Shown here: positions 8,549 through 14,465 of the stretch, piece by piece
Layout of the letters: every line of letters starts with the position of its first letter
How positions within the stretch are numbered: the first letter of the stretch is position 1
Assembly (NCBI GenBank): GCA_002348045.1
Contig: DDYO01000134.1
Location: 1 to 25,606, forward strand
Direction of reading: 5' to 3'
Source: Anaerolineales bacterium UBA2232
GTDB taxonomy: Bacteria > Chloroflexota > Anaerolineae > UBA2200
DNA: 25,606 bases
Notes under the pieces: generated by a model
What the model was told of the DNA's origin: nothing
Databases searched by the model: none
The model's input: the letters and a program-made list of their open reading frames with translations, nothing else
Position numbers and translations under genes: made by a program

Positions 8549-9582
8549 AAACTCGTAGACTTGTGTTGATTGGTGTTGGTAACATCGGGAAGCGGCTTTT
8601 GCAGATGCTGACGGACAAGCAAAAGACCTTGGAAGAGCAATATGGTGTGCGCCTACAACTGGTGGGCGTGGCCGACTCGGGCGGCGCCGTGTTCCACGAT
8701 CAAGGTCTGGACTGCGCCGAGCTACTGAACTGCAAGCTGGGCGGTAAGAGCGTATCCACGTGCCCAGGTCATGGGCTGCCGGGGGTCTCTGGGCTTGAAC
8801 TGCTGCAGAGAGACCGCGCAGATTTGCTGGTTGAATTGTCTCCAACGAACTTGAAACATGGCGAACCCGGTTTGTCATTGATCACGTGGGCCCTCTCCAA
8901 TGGGGTTGACGTAGTTACGGCGAACAAGGGACCGATGGTCCTGGCCTACCAGCATCTGACCGAACTGGCGCGCGAGCAACAAAGGTCGCTGATGTTCAGC
9001 GCTACGGTTACTGGTGGACTTCCTACCCTTAACCTTGGCCGCAGGGATTTGGTGGGCGCGCGGATTGATCGTGTCGAGGGTATATTCAATACGACCACGA
9101 ACTATATTCTGTGCCGTATGGACAAGGCCGGATTGTCCCTTGCCGACGCACTTACAGAAGCCCAGAAAGCTGGCGTGGCTGAGGCCGATCCCACCTTGGA
9201 TATTGATGGTTGGGATGCCGCCAATAAGCTGGTGATTGTCGCCAACGCGGTACTACACATGCCCGCAACCCTCCAGGATGTTTGCGTCCAAGGTATCCGT
9301 GGCCTGGATCGCTCGGACCTGATCAAAGCTCGGGATCGTGGGCGCGTGGTCAAGCTTCTGGTAACCGCGGAACTTCAGCAGGAAGGGGGATACGCTCTGT
9401 CGGTGAGGCCAACCGAGTTGCTGCTATCCCACCCGATGGCGAGTCTAACTGAGTGGCAAATGGGCGTGGTGTTCACCACTGACATTATGGGTGTCATCAC
9501 CGCGGTTATCGATGATGAAGGGCCCACCGCCACCACTGGTGCGGTACTGCGTGATGTGCTCAACACCGCATTGCAGAGATAG
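8545..9582 (+). CDS. hom: homoserine dehydrogenase, short form without ACT domain
   Basis: Reduces aspartate semialdehyde to homoserine with NAD(P)H, the branch point to threonine and methionine. The 345 residues include the nucleotide loop GVGNIG (10-15), TANKGP (125-130), the GGLP turn (157-160), NTTTNYIL (182-189) and the signature AEADPTLDIDGWDAANK (212-228). Asp224 and Lys228 match the catalytic Asp/Lys pair of characterised enzymes. The usual bacterial enzyme is about 430 residues with a C-terminal ACT domain for threonine feedback. That domain is absent, so allosteric control by threonine through ACT is not expected. GAGGAGAG upstream and an ATGA overlap with the GT-C gene support the start and co-translation. 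Confidence 0.93.
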   Translation: MKTRRLVLIGVGNIGKRLLQMLTDKQKTLEEQYGVRLQLVGVADSGGAVFHDQGLDCAELLNCKLGGKSVSTCPGHGLPGVSGLELLQRDRADLLVELSPTNLKHGEPGLSLITWALSNGVDVVTANKGPMVLAYQHLTELAREQQRSLMFSATVTGGLPTLNLGRRDLVGARIDRVEGIFNTTTNYILCRMDKAGLSLADALTEAQKAGVAEADPTLDIDGWDAANKLVIVANAVLHMPATLQDVCVQGIRGLDRSDLIKARDRGRVVKLLVTAELQQEGGYALSVRPTELLLSHPMASLTEWQMGVVFTTDIMGVITAVIDDEGPTATTGAVLRDVLNTALQR

Positions 9583-9600
9583 TGAAAGGACTTTAGACCT

Positions 9601-10509
9601 GTGAGTGGGGATGAGTCCATGATCGTTGCGCTGGGTGATCTACTGCTGGACATCTCGGTTCATGTCGAGCAGCCGGTTCTGCACGCGACTGACTGTTTTG
9701 TGCGGGGCTCCCTCTCTCCTGGAGGTTCTGCGGCGAATTTTGCGGTTTGGGTGGCACGATTGGGCCGCAAGTCGGGGCTGATGGCCAAAGTGGGTCGCGA
9801 CATACTCGGGGAGATGCTGCAGCAGGACCTGGCCCGAGAACACGTGCAGGGCGTCATTGTCGGTCCCGAAACGACGGGATTCATCGTCATCACGGTGGAT
9901 GCTCAAGGGGAGCGCACAATGCTGGCAGCACGGGGTGCAACGGCAACCCTCTCCCCGGATGAGTTGGACTGGAGCCTCCTTGACCGCGCCGAGTGGCTGC
10001 ACATCAGTGCGTATTCGTTCCTGGATGGCATCTCACGCAGCGCAGCGCTGGCGGCCATGCGTCGCGCCAAACAGCAAGGGATCGGTGTGTCCTTGGACCC
10101 TTCAGCCTACGGTTTCCTGCAGGAGGTGGGGGCCTCCGCCTTCTGGGGATGGGTAGAGGGGTATGTCGACGTGCTCCTCCCAAACCTGGATGAGGGCCGT
10201 GTGCTCACCGGCGAACAGGACCCTGAAGAGATTCTCCGCACCCTGTTGGCGCATGTTCCGATGGTTGCCCTGAAACTGGGTCCGGAAGGTGCCGTAGGAG
10301 GGGTCGCAGGCGCGATCACGCATCATCCGGGATATCACGTCTCAGCGGTGGACACCACAGGAGCTGGAGACGCCTTCGCGGCAGCTTTTATGGTAAGCTG
10401 GTTGGCGAACCACGACATGGCGGCAGCATTGCAGGAGGGCAACCGATTGGCCGCTGCAGTTGTGCAGGTGCCGGGCGCGCGTTTTAGGGCAGACCTACCC
10501 GATCCTTGA
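9601..10509 (+). CDS. PfkB-family carbohydrate kinase
   Basis: Ribokinase-fold kinase of 302 residues that transfers phosphate from ATP to a small hydroxylated substrate. Signature 1 is PGGSAANFA (40-48) and signature 2 is DTTGAGDAFAAAF (251-263), with Asp257 as the catalytic base. The GTG at 9601 follows AAAGGA (9585-9590). An ATG at 9619, preceded by a GGGGATGAG stretch, is an equally possible start, and conserved sequence begins only at the following Ile. It lies 18 bp after hom and is probably in the same operon. The substrate is unknown: a sugar is the default, and homoserine is a speculative alternative from context. The 3' end overlaps trpS tail to tail by 26 bp. Confidence 0.88.
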   Translation: MSGDESMIVALGDLLLDISVHVEQPVLHATDCFVRGSLSPGGSAANFAVWVARLGRKSGLMAKVGRDILGEMLQQDLAREHVQGVIVGPETTGFIVITVDAQGERTMLAARGATATLSPDELDWSLLDRAEWLHISAYSFLDGISRSAALAAMRRAKQQGIGVSLDPSAYGFLQEVGASAFWGWVEGYVDVLLPNLDEGRVLTGEQDPEEILRTLLAHVPMVALKLGPEGAVGGVAGAITHHPGYHVSAVDTTGAGDAFAAAFMVSWLANHDMAAALQEGNRLAAAVVQVPGARFRADLPDP

Positions 10510-11464
10510 CCTCGGCAAGGGTATCCTGGGCCAACATCCTTGCCCTGCTAGCGCCGTCGTTCAAGATCTGCCACACCGCTTCGGGATTCTGGGCGATCTC
10601 GGCGCGTCGTTGACGGAATAGCTCAAAAGCTTGGATGAGATCTGCGGCAAACCGCCGCTTGTGTTCCACACAGCCGATCTTGGCGTTGCGGCAGTCCGCG
10701 TCGATTTGGGCAATACCGGCCGGGTCGGTGGAAAGGATCTTGTGCAGAGCATGCACATTGCAGATGTCGGGATTCCCGGGATCGGACTTGAGGCGACGAG
10801 CAGGGTCAGTAACCATGGTCATCACCCGTGACCGAATCTCGTCGGGGCCCGCGGCAAGCTCCAGATGATTGTCCAGTGATTTGCTCATCTTGTTTGTAGC
10901 ATCCAGGCCCATGATGCGCGGGGTTTCCGTGAGTTTTGCCTGAGGCTCAATCAGGGTTGGCCCAAACTGGGTATTAAACCGCCGCACGATCTCCCGTGTA
11001 AACTCAAGGTGAGCCAACTGATCCTCTCCGACGGGCACAGTATCCGCTTTGTACAGCGTAATGTCGGCAGCCATCAGTACCGGATAGCCTAGCAGTCCAT
11101 AGTTCACGTTGTCCGGTTGCTGTCGCACCTTTTCCTTGAAAGTGGGCAGGCGCGTCAGCCATCCCATCGGGGTTACCATGGACAGTATCATGTGGAGCTC
11201 GGTCACCTGTGGTACGTGCGACTGAACAAAGATGATGCTACGCTCCGGGTCCATTCCGGAAGCCAACCAATCCAGGACCATCTCGTAGGTGTTCTGTCTT
11301 AGCAGATGAGTGTCGCGCAGTGTTGTGAGGGCATGCAGGTCGACCACGCAGTAAACGCAGTGATAGTCTTCCTGCAAGGCGACATAGTTCTTGATCGCTC
11401 CATAGTAATTGCCCAGATGTTGCCTTCCCGTTGGACGTGCCCCGGAAAAAACCCGCCCCTTCAT
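10484..11464 (-). CDS. trpS: tryptophanyl-tRNA synthetase
   Basis: Class I aminoacyl-tRNA synthetase that charges tRNA-Trp. From the ATG at 11464 the protein has 326 residues, the normal bacterial length. It starts MKGRVFSGARPTG with the HIGH-type motif HLGN at 16-19. The MAADITLYKADTVPVGEDQ region is at about 131-149 and the second catalytic motif KMSKS at 192-196. The frame continues upstream, but the extension crosses the terminator hairpin and has no homology-like sequence. A strong GGGGGAG ribosome site precedes this ATG. No T-box sequence was seen in the leader. A TTGACG-like -35 at 11503-11508 exists but lacks a clear -10. Confidence 0.95.
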   Translation of the reverse strand: MKGRVFSGARPTGRQHLGNYYGAIKNYVALQEDYHCVYCVVDLHALTTLRDTHLLRQNTYEMVLDWLASGMDPERSIIFVQSHVPQVTELHMILSMVTPMGWLTRLPTFKEKVRQQPDNVNYGLLGYPVLMAADITLYKADTVPVGEDQLAHLEFTREIVRRFNTQFGPTLIEPQAKLTETPRIMGLDATNKMSKSLDNHLELAAGPDEIRSRVMTMVTDPARRLKSDPGNPDICNVHALHKILSTDPAGIAQIDADCRNAKIGCVEHKRRFAADLIQAFELFRQRRAEIAQNPEAVWQILNDGASRARMLAQDTLAEVKDRVGLP

Positions 11465-11517
11465 GCTCCCCCTTTCTCGATTCCGGGTAAGTTTAGTCCA
11501 AACGTCAACAAAACAAA

Positions 11518-11542
11518 AACCCCCTCGGGTCCCGAGGGGGTT
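11518..11542 (-). terminator. intrinsic terminator between csp and trpS
   Basis: Perfect inverted repeat CCCCCTCGGG/CCCGAGGGGG with one central base, extended by AA/TT pairs. It realistically folds as a 9-bp stem with a 7-nt loop. On the minus strand the stem is followed by a U-rich tract (TTTTTGTTTTGTT), so it works only in that direction. It lies 74 bp after the csp stop and about 53 bp before the trpS start, so it should end csp transcripts and could also limit read-through into trpS. Confidence 0.88.
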
Positions 11543-11616
11543 GGGAATGCCTTTCCAGATCCTAGAGCCGAAGAGCAAGCCTCAGCTTCACAGGGAGGGG
11601 AGAAGTGCTTTCCCTG

Positions 11617-11832
11617 CTAGTCTAGCGTGATAACATTGGCAGCCTGTGGACCCTTCTCGCTGTCCTCGATGGAGAATTCCACCCGCTGACCCTGATCCAG
11701 GTTACGGAAACCGTCACCTGTGATGGCCGAGAAGTGCACAAATACGTCCTCGGACCCACCATCGGGCTGGATGAACCCGTAGCCCTTTTGTCGGCTAAAC
11801 CACTTTACCGTACCCTGACTCCGCTCCGACAT
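11617..11832 (-). CDS. csp: cold-shock domain protein
   Basis: Single OB-fold nucleic-acid chaperone of 71 residues, the normal size for the CspA family. RNP1 is KGYGFI (16-21) and RNP2 is VFVHF (30-34), with the aromatic residues that stack on RNA or single-stranded DNA intact. The N-terminus [12 protein letters not shown] is standard apart from a few extra residues. An A/G-rich stretch (AGGAAGGGGG) lies about 13 bases upstream of the ATG, slightly far for a ribosome site. Transcription probably starts near 12020, giving a leader of about 190 nt, and ends at the hairpin at 11518-11542. A long leader fits cold-responsive post-transcriptional control, though growth-phase control is equally possible. 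Confidence 0.96.
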   Translation of the reverse strand: MSERSQGTVKWFSRQKGYGFIQPDGGSEDVFVHFSAITGDGFRNLDQGQRVEFSIEDSEKGPQAANVITLD

Positions 11833-11944
11833 TCTCTTACGAACCCCCTTCCTTACTCAATGGCATTTGCGAAACTCCCGGCAGGAGCCGAGATGCCGTA
11901 TGTCGGTGTTGAGCGGTCAATCGCTGGCAGGTAGATAGGACAAA

Positions 11945-11978
11945 GCCGCCAAGGTCAGCCTAAACTGACCTCCGCGGC
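11945..11978 (-). promoter_or_regulatory. hairpin in the csp 5' leader
   Basis: GCCGC (11945-11949) pairs with GCGGC (11974-11978), and AGGTCAG (11952-11958) pairs with CTGACCT (11965-11971) around a 6-nt loop. The two stems are separated by a short internal mismatch. It lies inside the predicted csp leader (11833 to about 12020). No U-tract follows on either strand, so it is not an intrinsic terminator. A structural or temperature-sensing role is inference. Confidence 0.5.
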
Positions 11979-12026
11979 ACAGACCTACGCAATCCTTGAC
12001 GACGGACCCTGCTCGAACACTCTGAT

Positions 12027-12055
12027 ATGGTACCGTGCTTCGGGGATTTTGTCAA
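12027..12055 (-). promoter_or_regulatory. sigma-70-type promoter for csp
   Basis: On the minus strand a perfect -35 TTGACA (12050-12055) is followed, after exactly 17 bp, by TACCAT (12027-12032). The latter keeps the key first, second and last -10 bases. Expected transcription start is near 12020. It stands back to back with the udg promoter, the two -35 boxes 23 bp apart. Confidence 0.65.
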
Positions 12056-12078
12056 ATCTCGGCGAAATGTTGAAAACG

Positions 12079-12107
12079 TGGACAAAACCGGCGGTTTGGG
12101 GTAGAAT
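12079..12107 (+). promoter_or_regulatory. sigma-70-type promoter for udg and the following series
   Basis: TGGACA (12079-12084) and TAGAAT (12102-12107) each match 5 of 6 consensus bases with the ideal 17-bp spacer. Transcription would start near 12114, leaving a leader of about 52 nt. No good promoter was seen in the short gaps further on, so it may drive udg, rnj, ftsK, the C39-like gene and rsmG together. With the csp promoter and leader hairpin it accounts for most of the 334-bp gene-free stretch 11833-12166. Confidence 0.65.
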
Positions 12108-12166
12108 CCTGCGCCGGGTGAGGACGGCAAGTCGTGGCATGGCATCCCTGACAAGAGGAGGACGTG

Positions 12167-12769
12167 TTGTCTGAGCTCACAGAGTTGTACGACCAAATCC
12201 GAGCCTGTCGTGGATGCAGCTTGGCAGAGGGCCGGCTCAATACTGTACCGGGTGAGGGGCCAGAGGATGCGACCATCATGATGATCGGGGAGGCTCCGGG
12301 GTTCCATGAGAACCGGGTGGGGCGCCCCTTCGTGGGTGCTGCGGGCAGCTTTCTTGAGGAACTGCTGGCATCTATCAACATGAGACGCGAGGACGTGTAC
12401 ATCTGCAACGTGATCAAGTGCAGGCCTCCGAACAACCGTGATCCTTTGCCCAACGAGATCGAAGCATGTGCGCCTTACCTGGACCGGCAGATTGAGCTCG
12501 TCAAGCCGCGGCTGATTGTCACACTTGGCAGGCATTCCATGGCCAAGTTCCTCCCACGAACCATGATCTCCAAAGTCCATGGCCAAGCCAAGATGGTTGG
12601 TCAGTGGCTCGTTCTGCCGTTATTTCATCCGGCGGCAGCTTTGCACCAGCCCAAGTATCGAGCTGACATTGAGAAGGATATCCTCCGCATCCCGCAGGTC
12701 CTGGCCCAGATGGATGGCGTTGAGGTTGCTGAGCCCGATCAGCGTGGCGAGCAGCTGACGCTGTTCTAG
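12167..12769 (+). CDS. udg: uracil-DNA glycosylase, family 4 (4Fe-4S type)
   Basis: Removes uracil from DNA as the first step of base-excision repair. The four cluster ligands are Cys14, Cys17, Cys85 and Cys101 in the family 4 pattern. Active-site motif GEAPG is at 41-45, NVIKCRPPNNRDP at 81-93 and the HPAA motif at 154-157. The chosen TTG start at 12167 has AGGAGG 5 bases upstream; the GTG at 12164 would be only 2 bases away. The protein is 200 residues, normal for the family. It ends exactly in QLTLF, which matches the bacterial sliding-clamp-binding pentapeptide. First gene of the plus-strand housekeeping series. Confidence 0.93.
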   Translation: MSELTELYDQIRACRGCSLAEGRLNTVPGEGPEDATIMMIGEAPGFHENRVGRPFVGAAGSFLEELLASINMRREDVYICNVIKCRPPNNRDPLPNEIEACAPYLDRQIELVKPRLIVTLGRHSMAKFLPRTMISKVHGQAKMVGQWLVLPLFHPAAALHQPKYRADIEKDILRIPQVLAQMDGVEVAEPDQRGEQLTLF

Positions 12770-12821
12770 TGGTTCCGTGGAAACCCATCGTCAGCGTGGT
12801 TACCAATGATGGAGGCCGCGA

Positions 12822-14462
12822 TTGTCAGATAAGCTCAGGCTGATCCCGCTGGGTGGCCTAGGCCAGATTGGCAAGAACATGATGGTCGTGGAATACGGCG
12901 GGAGCCTGCTGGTGATCGATGCCGGCCTTATGTTTCCCGAGAACGATATGCTGGGTGTCGATATTGTCATACCCGACATGGGCTACATCCTTGCTCGGAA
13001 GGACCGCATCACAGCGATTATTGCCACTCATGGTCATGAAGATCACATTGGTGCCTTGCCATACCTTCTGGCGCAGGTGAAGGTACCAGTCTATGCTACT
13101 CGGCTAACCCTGGGATTGATCCAGGTAAAGCTGCGCGAGAACCACGTGAACGGGACCGACTTTTGCGAGATCATTCCCGGTGAAGCCGTGTCTCTGGGTC
13201 CCTTCCGGATAGAGCCCTTCCGCGTGAGCCACAGCATTCCTGATGGCATCGGCCTGGCCATTGAGACGCCCGCGGGACTCCTGGTACACAGCGGTGATTT
13301 CAAGTTCGATCATAGCCCGGTTGATGGGTGGCCCACTGACTATGCCAAACTGACGGAGTTGGGCCGGCGTGGAGTGCTGGTTCTGCTTTCCGATAGCACG
13401 AACGCCGAGACAGCCGGCTACACTCCCTCGGAGACGGGGATCACCCAGGCTTTCAATGACATATTCTCCCAAGCCGAAGGCCGCGTGATTGTGGCCACAT
13501 TTGCCTCGAACATTTCGCGTATCCAGCAAGCCATTGAGGTGGCGCACCAGCATGGCCGTAGGGTGGCTATCGCTGGGCGGAGCATGAGCAACAACGTGCG
13601 CATGGCCGTTGAACTGGGATACCTGAGGATTCCGGAACATGCGCTTGTAGCCACTGATGCGATCCGGGAAATGCCGGCCAATCAGGTGGCCATCGTGTGC
13701 ACCGGCAGCCAGGGTGAAGCTACTTCCGCCCTGGTGCGTATGGCCCGCAATGATTATGCTCCGATTAGCCTGATTCCCGGGGACACGGTCGTAGTCTCCT
13801 CGACACCGATCCCGGGCAACGAAGAGATGATCAATCGGACGCTGAACAACCTGTTCCGATTGGGGGCGAACGTCTATTACGACGAACTCTTGGATGTGCA
13901 CGTGTCCGGCCATGCAAGCCAAGAAGAACTCAAAATGATGCTCAGCATCATCCGACCCAGATTCTTTGTTCCCATCCATGGCGAGTACCGCCACTTGGTA
14001 CTGCATGCCCGCCTGGCTGAACAGATGGGCGTACCCAAACAGAACATCTTTGTCCTGGAGACCGGCCACGTTCTTGAGCTCGGATCTAGCTCGGCACAGG
14101 TTGTCGAACGTGTTGCCGAGGAGGACGTCTTAGTAGATGGCCTCGGCGTAGGCGACATGGGAGGGTCAGTGCTTCAGGATCGGCGGTTGCTCTCGCGCAA
14201 CGGATTCCTGGTGGTCTCGTTGGTGATCAAGCGAGGCACGTGCCAACTGCTTTGCGGTCCTCAGGTGTTCTCCCGAGGGCTCGTGTACGACCGCGAGGCG
14301 GAAGACCTCTTGGAAGGGGCCCGGTGTGAGGTATTACGTGTTATCAGTGAGCCGCAGAACCACAAGGACCTGCCCGAAGAGATTCGACAGGCATTGAGCC
14401 GCTTCATCTACCGCCAGACTCGTCGGCGGCCACTGGTAGCCGCCATGGTCACGGAGCTGTAG
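12822..14462 (+). CDS. rnj: ribonuclease J
   Basis: Metallo-beta-lactamase/beta-CASP ribonuclease with 5'-3' exonuclease and endonuclease activity in mRNA turnover and rRNA processing. The 546 residues match the usual length. The zinc motif HGHEDH spans residues 70-75. Further metal-site elements are HSGDFKFD (156-163), the beta-CASP GHAS (363-366) and PIHGEYRHL (384-392). The C-terminal domain is present. The start is TTG at 12822 with GGAGG 6 bases upstream; no nearby ATG fits better. It lies 52 bp after udg and 3 bp before ftsK. Whether it pairs with a second RNase J elsewhere cannot be seen here. Confidence 0.95.
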   Translation: MSDKLRLIPLGGLGQIGKNMMVVEYGGSLLVIDAGLMFPENDMLGVDIVIPDMGYILARKDRITAIIATHGHEDHIGALPYLLAQVKVPVYATRLTLGLIQVKLRENHVNGTDFCEIIPGEAVSLGPFRIEPFRVSHSIPDGIGLAIETPAGLLVHSGDFKFDHSPVDGWPTDYAKLTELGRRGVLVLLSDSTNAETAGYTPSETGITQAFNDIFSQAEGRVIVATFASNISRIQQAIEVAHQHGRRVAIAGRSMSNNVRMAVELGYLRIPEHALVATDAIREMPANQVAIVCTGSQGEATSALVRMARNDYAPISLIPGDTVVVSSTPIPGNEEMINRTLNNLFRLGANVYYDELLDVHVSGHASQEELKMMLSIIRPRFFVPIHGEYRHLVLHARLAEQMGVPKQNIFVLETGHVLELGSSSAQVVERVAEEDVLVDGLGVGDMGGSVLQDRRLLSRNGFLVVSLVIKRGTCQLLCGPQVFSRGLVYDREAEDLLEGARCEVLRVISEPQNHKDLPEEIRQALSRFIYRQTRRRPLVAAMVTEL

Positions 14463-14465
14463 GCC

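Noticed and set aside
11465..11616. T-box riboswitch upstream of trpS
   Set aside because: The conserved T-box sequence (AGGGTGGNACCGCG type) and specifier stem are absent; only a terminator hairpin is present.
13104..14069. Long minus-strand open frame (321 codons) inside the RNase J gene
   Set aside because: It lies fully antisense to a clear RNase J with all motifs; its translation has no recognisable domain, is rich in His/Gln, and shows no ribosome site.
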